DNA of 64,000 bases from Aerococcaceae bacterium DSM 111022 (lineage in GTDB: Bacteria; Bacillota; Bacilli; Lactobacillales; Aerococcaceae). The stretch covers positions 1-64,000 of the forward strand of contig JACBXO010000005.1 in assembly GCA_015863195.1 (NCBI GenBank), in the 5' to 3' direction. Below, piece after piece: positions 1-8,041 of this stretch. The translations under genes were made by a program, and so were the position numbers. Numbering within the stretch: the stretch's first letter is position 1; every line of letters starts with the position of its first letter. Below the pieces are notes generated by a model. The model had not been told where the DNA came from, did not search any database, and saw nothing but the letters and a program-made list of their open reading frames with translations.

Positions 1-117
1 GTGTGGTGATGATGGCAAGAAGGACACACCTGTTCCCATGCCGAACACAGCAGTTAAGCTTCTTAGCGCCGATGGTAGTTGGGACTTTGTCCCTGCGAGA
101 GTAGGTCTTTGCCACGC
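1..117 (+). rRNA. rrf: 5S ribosomal RNA
   Basis: The sequence carries the conserved 5S core (CCGAACACAG and TTAAGCTTCTTAGC blocks). Its ends, GTGTGGT at 1-7 and GCCACGC at 111-117, close the terminal helix with G-U pairs. It appears essentially complete at the window edge and is the last rRNA of an operon whose 16S and 23S genes lie to the left. Confidence 0.95.
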
Positions 118-134
118 AGGTTGTTTAATCTCAT

Positions 135-207
135 TCCGCCATAGCTCAGTTGGCAGAGCGCATGACTGTTAATCATGATGTCGCTGGTTCGAGCCCAGCT
201 GGCGGAG
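135..207 (+). tRNA. tRNA-Asn (GTT)
   Basis: A 73-nt cloverleaf. The acceptor arms are TCCGCCA (135-141) and TGGCGGA (200-206) with discriminator G207. The D-loop is AGCTCAGTTGGCAGAGC, the anticodon loop is CTGTTAA with anticodon GTT, and the T-arm is CTGGTTCGAGCCCAG. CCA is not encoded. It follows 5S by 17 nt and is probably cotranscribed with the rRNA operon. Confidence 0.96.
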
Positions 208-279
208 TAATTATTATTTAGATATGCCGAACCTACCCACTTTGAGAGTGGTTATTTTTATTTAGAGGGACAATAACGG

Positions 280-313
280 GTCGCTTCTGCTTAGCAGAGG
301 CGGCTTTTTCTTT
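280..313 (+). terminator. Intrinsic terminator of the rRNA-tRNA operon
   Basis: Arms 280-290 and 294-304 form an 11-bp stem with two G-U pairs and a TTA loop, followed by a T-rich tract. A smaller hairpin, CCACT-TTGAG-AGTGG, lies upstream at 237-251. Confidence 0.88.
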
Positions 314-357
314 TGCCTTCGATTATTGTATAGGTCGTAAAAGTTAACAAATAGTGG

Positions 358-407
358 TTTGAGTGCCATTTATCAGGTCCTTTAATCGATTTTTGAGTGT
401 CATTTAT
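358..407 (+). repeat. Short direct repeat before the glycosyltransferase gene
   Basis: TTTGAGTG(C/T)CATTTAT occurs at 358-373 and 392-407, matching at 15 of 16 positions with 34-bp spacing. The second copy lies just before AT-rich -10-like sequence. It could be a regulator site, but no known motif was recognised. Confidence 0.4.
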
Positions 408-460
408 GTTAAAATACGATATACAATACATATAATGAATTATAATTAGGAGGACAAATT

Positions 461-1159
461 ATGCGTAATTTTGCCGTTATTATTCCTGCATATAATCCAA
501 TGGACGAATTGGCATGTTACATTAGTGAATTACTTAATAACGACATCGCGCAAGTTATTGTTATTAATGATGGTAATTCTGAAGATTATGATCAGTTATT
601 TGAAGATATAAGTAAATTAGAGCGTACTACTGTAATCAATCATGAGACGAACAAAGGTAAAGGTGCTGGACTAAAGACGGCTTTTAGCTATTTACATGAT
701 CAAAATAATCCTTCTATTCATGGAGCAGTAACAGCGGATGCTGATGGGCAGCATTTGGTTAACGATGTCTTAGCTGTAGGGGATCAATTAATTAATTTTC
801 AAAATGATTATGTTATTGGTATTCGGGACTTTACTGAGCCTCATGTACCATTTCGTAGTAAATTAGGTAATTATCTTGCTTCCCAAGTATTCAGTTTGTT
901 GTTTGGTTATTATTTACATGATACACAAACTGGTTTGCGAGGGATTGCTGAAAATGAATTTTATGCCTGTTCTCATTTAACAGGTGAAGGTTTTGAGTAT
1001 GAAATTAATATGCTGATGTATATTGCAAAAAACAAAAAAAGTGTGGATGAGGTAGAAATTTCGACTGTATATCATGAGGAACACTTTTCTAATTACAGTA
1101 CCTTTTCGGATTCATTATCGATTGCGGGTGCGTTGATGAGAGGATACTTTGGGGAATGA
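461..1159 (+). CDS. Family 2 glycosyltransferase (DPM1-like)
   Basis: A 232-aa cytosolic GT-A fold glycosyltransferase, likely moving a sugar from a nucleotide sugar to a lipid or glycolipid acceptor. The N-terminal IIPAYNP and VINDG blocks bind the nucleotide. TADADGQH (about residues 91-98) supplies the DxD-type metal site, and QTGLRG (about 154-159) is typical of polyprenyl-phosphate glycosyltransferases. No C-terminal membrane segments are present, so it is the short form. ATG follows AGGAGG by a normal gap. Its last 4 bases overlap the next gene, an acyltransferase-like protein, so the two probably act on one envelope lipid. The acceptor is unknown. Confidence 0.8.
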   Translation: MRNFAVIIPAYNPMDELACYISELLNNDIAQVIVINDGNSEDYDQLFEDISKLERTTVINHETNKGKGAGLKTAFSYLHDQNNPSIHGAVTADADGQHLVNDVLAVGDQLINFQNDYVIGIRDFTEPHVPFRSKLGNYLASQVFSLLFGYYLHDTQTGLRGIAENEFYACSHLTGEGFEYEINMLMYIAKNKKSVDEVEISTVYHEEHFSNYSTFSDSLSIAGALMRGYFGE

Positions 1160-1884
1160 GTTCTAATAAAACATCTATGTGGGAACATAAAACAGTTTTT
1201 AATTTTGGAAAATTTTATTTGGTTATTCGTTTTATTGCTCGAAAATTTATGCGTCCTTACCGTTTTTTAGAAGAAACATTACCAAAAACTGATGAGCCAA
1301 CAGTTTTTGTTTCACACCATGAAAATCTTAAGGGGCCGATTAAACTATTATTGTGGTTACCATTTTTTGTCAGAATTTGGATTTTATCCTCTATTGTTGA
1401 TCAGGAAGATTGTTATAACCATTATGTTAATTATACTTTTACGGAACGATTTGGTATGCCTAGAAAACTGGCGGAATGGATTGCTTTACCAGCGTCTCAT
1501 ATTGTAGCTTGGGGTACTAACTCGGTTCAAGCAATTCCAGTGTTTCGTTCGTCAAAGAAGATTAAGCGGACATTTGATATGTCGGTTGATGCTTTGGATA
1601 ATAATCAGCCGATTTTAATTTTACCCGACATTGATTATGCTGATAGTTCCACACATATTGGTCAGATGTATGAAGGATTTTTAGCAATTGACCGAATTTA
1701 TTTCAAAAAGACAGGAAAACGTGTTCGTTTTTTACCAATTTATGCTAGCTATGATACGCATCAAATACGTTGTGGGAATCCAATTTATTTTACGGGAGAT
1801 AAACATTTTAGGCAAGAACGTAGTGAAATAGCAGAATTAATTCATAAGGAAATGGAACGAATTATTTCTTTGGAAACAAGATAA
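1156..1884 (+). CDS. Divergent PlsC-like acyltransferase
   Basis: A 242-aa protein translationally coupled (ATGA overlap) to the glycosyltransferase. SHHEN near residue 53 sits where lysophospholipid acyltransferases carry NHxxxxD. PVFRSSKK (about 133-140) resembles motif II, and ILPDID (about 155-160) replaces the usual FPEG motif III. The acidic residue of the HxxxxD pair is not in its normal place (HHENLKG), so either the active site is rearranged or the family is a distant branch. A hydrophobic stretch (about 68-80) may contact the membrane. A role in glycolipid or lipoteichoic-acid anchor acylation is inferred from the neighbour only. Confidence 0.6.
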   Translation: MSSNKTSMWEHKTVFNFGKFYLVIRFIARKFMRPYRFLEETLPKTDEPTVFVSHHENLKGPIKLLLWLPFFVRIWILSSIVDQEDCYNHYVNYTFTERFGMPRKLAEWIALPASHIVAWGTNSVQAIPVFRSSKKIKRTFDMSVDALDNNQPILILPDIDYADSSTHIGQMYEGFLAIDRIYFKKTGKRVRFLPIYASYDTHQIRCGNPIYFTGDKHFRQERSEIAELIHKEMERIISLETR

Positions 1885-1885
1885 G

Positions 1886-1910
1886 AGCCTATTTTGTATG
1901 GGCTTTTTTA
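1886..1910 (+). terminator. Intrinsic terminator after the acyltransferase gene
   Basis: AGCCTA and TGGGCT arms enclose a 7-nt loop and are followed by six T residues. The stem starts directly after the stop codon. Confidence 0.75.
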
Positions 1911-1924
1911 TTAGCACTAAAATC

Positions 1925-1933
1925 TGCTATAAT
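1925..1933 (+). promoter_or_regulatory. Extended -10 promoter of yebC
   Basis: TGCTATAAT is an extended -10 element about 55 nt before the start codon. No strong -35 is visible, as expected for extended -10 promoters. Confidence 0.6.
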
Positions 1934-1988
1934 GATAAAAGATATCTAATTTAGATAAAGTAATATATTTATTAAAGGAGCTGACATT

Positions 1989-2726
1989 TTGGCGGGACAT
2001 TCGAAATGGAATAATATAAAACAACGAAAAGGTGCTCAAGACGCTAAAAGAGGGAAAATTTTCCAGAAATTATCGCGTGAAATTTATGTTGCTGCAAAAC
2101 AAGGTGGTGGAGATCCTGATACAAATCCGGCACTGCGTTTAGCAATGGACAAGGCTAAAGGACAAAATATGCCTAACGATAACGTTAAGCGTGCGATTGA
2201 TAAAGCAACTTCTTCAGCGGATGGTGATAATTTCGAAGAAGTGATGTATGAAGGATATGGACCCAGTGGTGTTGGTATATTAGCCCAGGCTTTAACGGAT
2301 AACCGAAATCGTACTCAAACGAATGTACGTATTTGTTATAACAAAAATGGTGGTAACATTGGTGAAATGGGATCTGTTTCATTTATGTTTGACCGAAAGG
2401 GTTATATTGCGATTGAACGTGAAGGTTTAGATGTAGATGAAGATACAATGTTCATGAGTGTAATTGAAGCGGGTGGCGAAGATTTAGAAACGGCAGATGA
2501 AGTATTTGAAATATATACAGAAGCGGGTGACTTCGCGGCTGTTCGTGATGCTTTAGAAGCAGAGGGTTATGAGCTAGATAATGCAGAATTAACCATGGTT
2601 CCACAAACAGAAGTGCCATTATCAGACGAAGATTATGAGACATTAATGGGAATTATTGATGCATTAGAAGATGATGATGATGTGAGTGAAGTTTACCATA
2701 ATGGTGTAAAGGCTTCTGAGCAGTAA
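1989..2726 (+). CDS. yebC: YebC/PmpR family protein
   Basis: A 245-aa member of the YebC/TACO1 family, cytosolic proteins described as transcription regulators and more recently as aids to translation of difficult (for example proline-rich) sequences. The family start [14 protein letters not shown] is exact. The acidic central and C-terminal domains (for example the [11 protein letters not shown] region) and the length are standard. The start is TTG, chosen because AAAGGAG at 1975-1981 is well spaced and the family N-terminus begins there. It is transcribed alone from an extended -10 promoter. Confidence 0.93.
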   Translation: MAGHSKWNNIKQRKGAQDAKRGKIFQKLSREIYVAAKQGGGDPDTNPALRLAMDKAKGQNMPNDNVKRAIDKATSSADGDNFEEVMYEGYGPSGVGILAQALTDNRNRTQTNVRICYNKNGGNIGEMGSVSFMFDRKGYIAIEREGLDVDEDTMFMSVIEAGGEDLETADEVFEIYTEAGDFAAVRDALEAEGYELDNAELTMVPQTEVPLSDEDYETLMGIIDALEDDDDVSEVYHNGVKASEQ

Positions 2727-2797
2727 TAGAACATTGATCGTAGTTAGTTTATTAACATATCAGCAATACTTTTGCTGGTGATTAGGGGCTGTATATA

Positions 2798-3190
2798 ATG
2801 AAAAAATTTATATTTTTAGTGAGTGCGTTATTTATTTTTGCTGGTTGTCAAAATGATGTTGAAAATAATAGTGAATCTCAAGTTGCGTCGGTTGAAACAC
2901 ACGTTCAGCAAGAGGAGTCATTTACCGTCAGGATTTTGGTGGATGGGGAGAGTGTTTCTGAAGCGGATTTAACTTATCAAGAAGGTCAATCATTATTAGA
3001 GGCAATGCAAGATGTTTTTGATATTACTGAAGATGATGGTTTTATTCAGGCGATTGATGGATATGAGCAAAATCAAGATGAAAATCGCTGGTGGACATTT
3101 ACAGTGAATGGTGAATTTGCTGAGGTTGGTGCGGCTGAGTTAGTTCCAGAATCAGGAGATGTTATTGAATTTACTTTGAGTGAGTTCTGA
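2798..3190 (+). CDS. DUF4430-domain lipoprotein
   Basis: A 130-aa exported lipoprotein. MKKFIFLVSALFIFAGC gives a signal peptide with the lipobox FAGC, so Cys17 is lipidated. An acidic Asn/Gln/Ser linker (about 18-45) leads into a DUF4430 domain, with LLEAMQDVF and a WWTFTVNG core followed by a GD-x-I-F-like end. DUF4430 is related in fold to the C-terminal domain of transcobalamin and intrinsic factor. The stop codon overlaps the start of an ECF S-component, so this is likely its surface capture or accessory protein. The ligand is unknown; a corrinoid is one possibility from the fold relation. Confidence 0.8.
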   Translation: MKKFIFLVSALFIFAGCQNDVENNSESQVASVETHVQQEESFTVRILVDGESVSEADLTYQEGQSLLEAMQDVFDITEDDGFIQAIDGYEQNQDENRWWTFTVNGEFAEVGAAELVPESGDVIEFTLSEF

Positions 3191-3717
3191 TGAATCGCCA
3201 TTCAACAAATTGGAAAGCGGAACGAATTGTTAAATTGGCACTAATTATTGGTATTGCGGTGATTGGACGTTTGCTGTTTCAGCCTTTGCCAAATGTGCAA
3301 CCTGTGACTGTAATTATTATGTTAGTGACTCTCTATTTTGGGTTAATCGATGGGCTAATTGTTTCAGCTGGCTCTATTTTAATTTCTAATATTTTTATGG
3401 GGATGGGGCCTTGGACGATTGGACAGATAATCAGTTTTTGTGTGGTTGTGGTTTTAACCTATTTATTGTTAAAACCTATTTATGCTAAACAGTGGAAGTC
3501 TCGAAGATACTATGGTGTGTTAGTTGCACTATTGATGGGGTTAGTCTATGGTTTAGTCATCTCTGTTTTCGATGTTTGGTTCTATAAAATCAATCATTTT
3601 TGGGTTTATTATCTGAATGGTTTGAGTTTTGATTTGATGCATGCTGTTGGTAATAGTGCTTTTTATTTTGTATTAGAACCAATTTTGAGTAAAATACTTA
3701 TCAAGCAATCAGATTAG
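3190..3717 (+). CDS. ECF transporter S-component-like membrane protein
   Basis: A 175-aa integral membrane protein with about five to six hydrophobic helices (near residues 14-32, 36-50, 54-72, 77-93, 107-127 and 140-165). Length and topology fit substrate-binding S-components of energy-coupling-factor vitamin transporters, which share an EcfA/EcfA'/EcfT module encoded elsewhere. ATG overlaps the lipoprotein stop by one base (TGATG), so the pair is translationally coupled. No riboswitch precedes the pair, so the substrate cannot be assigned. Confidence 0.72.
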   Translation: MNRHSTNWKAERIVKLALIIGIAVIGRLLFQPLPNVQPVTVIIMLVTLYFGLIDGLIVSAGSILISNIFMGMGPWTIGQIISFCVVVVLTYLLLKPIYAKQWKSRRYYGVLVALLMGLVYGLVISVFDVWFYKINHFWVYYLNGLSFDLMHAVGNSAFYFVLEPILSKILIKQSD

Positions 3718-3746
3718 TTGCATTTAAATTTATGAGTTGTTATAAT
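3718..3746 (+). promoter_or_regulatory. Promoter of ctsR-clpC
   Basis: TTGCAT (3718-3723) and TATAAT (3741-3746) are separated by exactly 17 bp. The -35 begins directly after the upstream stop codon. The CtsR operator abuts the -10. Confidence 0.85.
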
Positions 3747-3763
3747 AGTCAAAGAAGGTCAAA
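3747..3763 (+). promoter_or_regulatory. CtsR operator 1
   Basis: AGTCAAA-GAA-GGTCAAA matches the CtsR direct heptad consensus (A/G)GTCAAA-NAN-(A/G)GTCAAA exactly. It covers the start-site region just after the -10, where bound CtsR would block transcription of its own operon. Confidence 0.92.
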
Positions 3764-3783
3764 AAAATTTTAGACCTTTTTTG
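3755..3783 (+). terminator. Hairpin with T-tract inside the ctsR leader
   Basis: AAGGTC (3755-3760) and GACCTT (3773-3778) form a stem followed by T residues to 3782. It lies after the ctsR promoter, so it can terminate the upstream S-component transcript. It would also sit at the 5' end of the ctsR mRNA, and its left arm is half of the CtsR operator. Confidence 0.6.
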
Positions 3784-3794
3784 TTACATTTATT

Positions 3795-3811
3795 GGTCAA
3801 ACTTAGTCAGT
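3795..3811 (+). promoter_or_regulatory. CtsR operator 2 (imperfect)
   Basis: GGTCAAA-CTT-AGTCAGT is a second heptad pair with one perfect and one near-perfect half, about 20 bp before the ctsR start codon. It would extend CtsR control downstream of operator 1. Confidence 0.65.
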
Positions 3812-3830
3812 GAAGTGAAGGAGGGGTTGA

Positions 3831-4292
3831 ATGGCAAAACGCAATATGTCTGACATTATTGAGTCGTATTTAAAACGGTTTTTAAGCGAAAGTGAGCAAA
3901 TTGAGATTAAGCGAAGCGATATTGCTGAGCGATTTGATTGTGTACCTTCTCAAGTCAATTATGTCATTAATACACGTTTTACTCAGGCACATGGATACCA
4001 AGTGGAAAGTAAACGTGGTGGCGGTGGCTATATTCGAATTGTAAAGATACATTTAGTTGATGAAGTAGATTATATTGACCGAATGATTGAACTGATTGAT
4101 CAACAAATTGGTGAAAAAGATGCACAAAATATAATTAATACCTTGATGCAAGATGAGCTATTAACTGAAAGAGAAGCGCGGATTATGTTATCATTGGTGG
4201 ATAATCAGACACTAGCATCTATTACAGATTATGAAGATCAATTGCGTGCATATTTATTGAAAACAACATTATCAGAATTAAGAATAAACTAA
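3831..4292 (+). CDS. ctsR: CtsR, class III stress gene repressor
   Basis: A 153-aa dimeric repressor of clp genes that loses DNA binding on heat or protein stress. The N-terminal winged helix-turn-helix (about residues 1-70) shows SDIIESYLKRF, PSQVNYVINTRF and the heat-sensing glycine-rich wing RGGGGYI (about 62-68). The C-terminal dimerisation and arginine-kinase region follows. AGGAGG-type ribosome binding precedes ATG. clpC starts 12 nt downstream with no mcsA or mcsB between them, the arrangement seen in Lactobacillales. Both operators in the leader make it autoregulated. Confidence 0.96.
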   Translation: MAKRNMSDIIESYLKRFLSESEQIEIKRSDIAERFDCVPSQVNYVINTRFTQAHGYQVESKRGGGGYIRIVKIHLVDEVDYIDRMIELIDQQIGEKDAQNIINTLMQDELLTEREARIMLSLVDNQTLASITDYEDQLRAYLLKTTLSELRIN

Positions 4293-4304
4293 AGAGGTGA
4301 ATTT

Positions 4305-6782
4305 ATGTTTGAAGAATTATTTACAGACAGCGCACGTCAGGCTATGTTATTTGCGGCAGAACAAGCCTACTATTTAAGACACAATGCTGTAGGGACAGAA
4401 CATATTTTATTAGGTTTAGCCCGCGAAGAGCATGGAATTGCTGGGAAAGTATTAAGAGACTTAGGAGCAAGCTATGATCGCTTAATAATGGAGCTAGAAG
4501 CTATCCAAGGTACAGTGGGCAAACCACGTACATCTGGAGACATTGTTATTCCTTACTCACCTAGATCTAAAAAAGTAATTATGAATGCGTCAACTGATGC
4601 AAAACGTATGGGAGCATCAAAAGTTGGAACTGAGCATTTATTATTAGGTATGTTAAATGAAGAAATTTATGCGACTGTTTTATTAAAAAATGCTGGAGTT
4701 AATCTAAATGAATTGAGACAAGCTATTTATGACATGATTGGTCGTCAAAATAGTGAACAGTCATCAGGTGGTCGTCCAGGTCGTCGTCGTCAACCGTCTT
4801 CTCCTCAAGGAGAGAATGGTCAATCAGCAAGTAAAACACCAACATTAGATTCGGTATCGCGTGACTTAACAAGATTAGCACGTGAAGATAAATTAGATCC
4901 AGTGATTGGTCGTGACCAAGAAATTCGTCGTATTATTCAAATCGTGAGTCGTCGTACGAAGAATAACCCTGTTCTAATTGGTGAACCGGGTGTTGGTAAA
5001 ACGGCTGTAGCAGAAGGTTTAGCTGTTCAAATGGTGAATGGTGAAGTGCCAGAAGATATTGCTTCAAAACGTTTAATGATGTTAGATATTTCTTCACTTG
5101 TAGCGGGGACAAAATACCGTGGTGAGTTTGAAGAGCGTATGAAGAAAATTATCGAAGAGCTACAAGAAGATGGCGAAGTGATTGTCTTTATTGATGAGTT
5201 ACATACATTAATTGGGGCTGGTGGAGCCGAAGGTGCGATTGATGCGTCGAATATTTTAAAACCAGCTTTAGCTCGTGGTGAAATTCAAGTAATTGGAGCA
5301 ACAACTTTAGATGAATATCAAAAATATATCGAAAAAGATGCGGCATTAGAACGTCGTTTCTCTCGTGTTATGATTGATGAGCCTTCTCAAGATGAGACAT
5401 TACAAATCATCGATGGTATTAAAGACCGCTATGAGAAACATCATCAAGTAGAAATTACGGATGAAGCAGTAAAATCAGCGGTGAAATTATCAGCACGCTA
5501 TATCACTGATCGTCGTTTACCAGATAAAGCGATTGATTTAATTGATGAAGCGGCAGCAAAAGTGCGTATTGACCAAACAGCTGTTGATTCAACTTCAGCT
5601 CTATTAGAGAAACAATTAGCAGAGTTAGCTGGTCAAAAGGAAAAAGCCATTTTAGACCGGGACTTTGAACGTGCTTCAGAAGTTCGTTTAGAAGAAAAAG
5701 AATTAGAAGACAAATTAGAAAAACAATTAGATGCTGATTCTAAAAAAGGTGAAAATACCTTAGTTGTGACTGATGATGATGTTGCAGAGGTTCTAGCTCA
5801 GTCAACAGGTATTCCAGTTCAACAAATGAAAGTGGCCGAATCACAACGCTTAATTCACTTAGAAGAAGAATTACATGAGCGTATCATTGGTCAAGATCAA
5901 GCAGTATCAGTTGTTTCTCGCGCTATTCGCCGTGCTTATAGTGGCTTGAAAAATCCGAAACGTCCAATTGGTTCATTCTTGTTCTTAGGTCCAACGGGTG
6001 TTGGTAAGACAGAATTGGCCAAAGCACTTGCTGCAACAATGTTTGGAAGCGAAGATAATATGATTCGTGTCGATATGTCAGAATATATGGAAAAACATTC
6101 AGTGTCACGTTTAGTTGGTTCTCCTCCAGGCTATGTAGGGTATGATGAAGCGGGACAATTGACTGAATTAGTACGTCAAAAGCCATATAGTGTCATTTTA
6201 CTTGATGAAGTTGAAAAGGCCCATCCAGATGTGTTCAATATCTTACTACAAGTCTTTGACGATGGTCATTTAACGGACGGTAAAGGACGTAAAGTAGACT
6301 TTAGAAACACCATTATTATTATGACATCGAACTTAGGTGCAACGGCTTTACGTGATGAAAAATCAGTTGGATTCGGTGCTGTTGACTATAGTAATGACCA
6401 AGATGCGATGGAAGGTCGCATTCGTGAAGAAGTGAAAAGAGCATTCCGACCAGAATTCATTAACCGTATCGATGAGATCGTTGTCTTCCATACATTATCG
6501 AAAGAACAAATCCGTGAAATCGTTAAATTACAAGCGCAAGAAATTATTACTCGCTTAGGTGAATTAGAAATTGAAGCCCGTGTAACAGATACAGCAGTAG
6601 ATATTATTGCTGACGCAGGATTTGATCCGGAATATGGAGCACGCCCAATTCGCCGTGCGATCCAAAAACAAATTGAAGACGAGTTAAGTGAAATGATGTT
6701 AAGTGGTCAAATCGCCTTAGGTGATGAGATTACAATTGGTGGACGCCAAGGAAATATTAACATTAATAATCGAAGTAAATAA
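4305..6782 (+). CDS. clpC: ClpC, AAA+ unfoldase
   Basis: An 825-aa Hsp100 ATPase that unfolds proteins for ClpP. The N-terminal Clp_N double repeat (about 1-145) has [11 protein letters not shown] and [14 protein letters not shown]1 has Walker A GEPGVGKT and Walker [15 protein letters not shown] segment (about 430-460) lies in the middle domain. AAA2 has GPTGVGKT and [11 protein letters not shown]. The C-terminal D2-small domain has the [10 protein letters not shown] block. A Gln/Arg/Pro-rich linker follows the N domain (about 148-175). All nucleotide-binding residues look intact. Expression is under CtsR. Confidence 0.97.
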   Translation: MFEELFTDSARQAMLFAAEQAYYLRHNAVGTEHILLGLAREEHGIAGKVLRDLGASYDRLIMELEAIQGTVGKPRTSGDIVIPYSPRSKKVIMNASTDAKRMGASKVGTEHLLLGMLNEEIYATVLLKNAGVNLNELRQAIYDMIGRQNSEQSSGGRPGRRRQPSSPQGENGQSASKTPTLDSVSRDLTRLAREDKLDPVIGRDQEIRRIIQIVSRRTKNNPVLIGEPGVGKTAVAEGLAVQMVNGEVPEDIASKRLMMLDISSLVAGTKYRGEFEERMKKIIEELQEDGEVIVFIDELHTLIGAGGAEGAIDASNILKPALARGEIQVIGATTLDEYQKYIEKDAALERRFSRVMIDEPSQDETLQIIDGIKDRYEKHHQVEITDEAVKSAVKLSARYITDRRLPDKAIDLIDEAAAKVRIDQTAVDSTSALLEKQLAELAGQKEKAILDRDFERASEVRLEEKELEDKLEKQLDADSKKGENTLVVTDDDVAEVLAQSTGIPVQQMKVAESQRLIHLEEELHERIIGQDQAVSVVSRAIRRAYSGLKNPKRPIGSFLFLGPTGVGKTELAKALAATMFGSEDNMIRVDMSEYMEKHSVSRLVGSPPGYVGYDEAGQLTELVRQKPYSVILLDEVEKAHPDVFNILLQVFDDGHLTDGKGRKVDFRNTIIIMTSNLGATALRDEKSVGFGAVDYSNDQDAMEGRIREEVKRAFRPEFINRIDEIVVFHTLSKEQIREIVKLQAQEIITRLGELEIEARVTDTAVDIIADAGFDPEYGARPIRRAIQKQIEDELSEMMLSGQIALGDEITIGGRQGNININNRSK

Positions 6783-6788
6783 TACTTA

Positions 6789-6830
6789 GAAAAAGAGAAT
6801 TGCAGCGAAATGCTGTCATTCTCTTTTTTA
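6789..6830 (+). terminator. Terminator of ctsR-clpC
   Basis: AAAAGAGAAT and ATTCTCTTTT form a 10-bp stem capped by an inner GCAGC-GAAA-TGCTG hairpin and followed by T residues. Confidence 0.9.
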
Positions 6831-6905
6831 TGGCAATGTTTATTTCTCGAAAGCATTTTCATTATCTGTTATAATAAAGCTACAAAAGACAGAGGAGTGA
6901 GAATA

Positions 6906-7262
6906 ATGAACAAAAATAATACAGGACGCACTGTCGGCTTAGTTTTATTAGGAGCTGCAGCAGCTGTCGCAGGAACAGCAGCGTATTTATACTTTAGTGA
7001 CGAGGCTCGTGAAAAAGTAGAAGGTGTCATCAACCGCGAAAAAGCCAAATTCTATGTTAAACATAAATTAAATGGCTCAGATGCATTAGTTAACGCTGTG
7101 GATAACTTATCAGATGCAGAAATTAATACACTCGTAAATTTAGCAGATACAGCAAGTGATGCCGCAAACACAGCATCAGACGGACTAAGCTCATTAGTAG
7201 AATCAGCGAAAGACAAAACAAATAAAGCAACTGAAAAAGTCTCAGATTTCTTTACTCATTAA
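6906..7262 (+). CDS. YtxH-like small membrane-anchored protein
   Basis: A 118-aa protein with one N-terminal Ala/Gly-rich transmembrane segment (about residues 8-27). A charged stretch and a long Ala/Ser/Thr/Asp helix follow (TASDAANTASDG region), like general-stress YtxH and apolipophorin-type proteins. The start ATG at 6906 is chosen because GAGGAGTG lies 8 nt upstream; an open frame continues further 5' into the clpC terminator and is not likely translated. An extended -10, TGTTATAAT, stands near 6870. Function is unknown; an envelope or stress role is inferred from the family. Confidence 0.7.
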   Translation: MNKNNTGRTVGLVLLGAAAAVAGTAAYLYFSDEAREKVEGVINREKAKFYVKHKLNGSDALVNAVDNLSDAEINTLVNLADTASDAANTASDGLSSLVESAKDKTNKATEKVSDFFTH

Positions 7263-7271
7263 TTAATGTAT

Positions 7272-7309
7272 AATATTGATAGGTCTCAGTGACTTATCAA
7301 TATTTTTTT
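7272..7309 (+). terminator. Terminator after the YtxH-like gene
   Basis: AATATTGATA (7272-7281) and TATCAATATT (7295-7304) are perfect inverted arms followed by T residues. Confidence 0.85.
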
Positions 7310-7445
7310 CGATTTTTTTATAAAAGTATGACTTACAAATGGCGTTAGAAACTAACTGCAAATATAATATAAGTAGACGGTAACAAGGTAGAGGATATTA
7401 TAGTTAGTTATAAGGATACGAATCAAATAGATCTTGGAGGAAATG

Positions 7446-7991
7446 ATGCAAAAAGAAAATGAAATAGTTGAAGTAGAAACCTTACCCCTCCAGGAAAAAG
7501 AACAGCATGAATACTGGATGCAAAAAGCATTAGAATTAGCTGACAAAGCGGAGTCATTAGGGGAAGTTCCTATCGGAGCAGTGATTGTCTTTGATGGTAA
7601 AATTATAGGCCAAGGGTATAATTTAAGAGAAACTGAGAAACGAGCACTTGCTCATGCTGAAATTCAAGCAATCGAAGAAGCGAATCAATATTTAGGCGCC
7701 TGGCGTTTGGAAGGCGCGACACTTTATGTAACACTAGAGCCTTGCCCGATGTGTGCAGGTGCATTAATTAACTCTAGAGTTGAAACGATTGTTTATGGAG
7801 CGAGTGATATTAAGTCAGGTTGTGCAGGAACATTAATGAATTTACCTATGGATTCTCGTTTTAACCATGAAGCACGTGTAATTCGAGGGATAAAAGCCAA
7901 AGAATGTGGGGATAAGTTGAGCACATTCTTTAAGAAATTAAGAGAAAAACGTAAAAAAGAGAAAGTTATGAACAGAATTGTGGATAAATAG
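7446..7991 (+). CDS. tadA: TadA, tRNA-specific adenosine deaminase
   Basis: A 181-aa zinc enzyme converting A34 to inosine in the tRNA-Arg(ACG) anticodon. HAE (His70, Glu72) and PCPMC (Cys100, Cys103) form the zinc and proton-shuttle site. A poorly conserved acidic N-terminal tail (about 20 residues) precedes the deaminase core. GGAGG at 7436-7440 favours ATG 7446 over ATG 7443 or TTG 7434. A basic C-terminal tail (KKLREKRKKEK) may help tRNA binding. Confidence 0.93.
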   Translation: MQKENEIVEVETLPLQEKEQHEYWMQKALELADKAESLGEVPIGAVIVFDGKIIGQGYNLRETEKRALAHAEIQAIEEANQYLGAWRLEGATLYVTLEPCPMCAGALINSRVETIVYGASDIKSGCAGTLMNLPMDSRFNHEARVIRGIKAKECGDKLSTFFKKLREKRKKEKVMNRIVDK

Positions 7992-8041
7992 CTGAAGTTA
8001 TGCACAGAATGTTGATAACTTATAGAGAAAGGAAGAATTTA

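Noticed and set aside
2727-2797. Possible cobalamin riboswitch before the DUF4430/ECF pair
   Set aside because: Only 71 nt are available and no B12-box sequence is present; there is just a small CAGCA/TGCTG hairpin.
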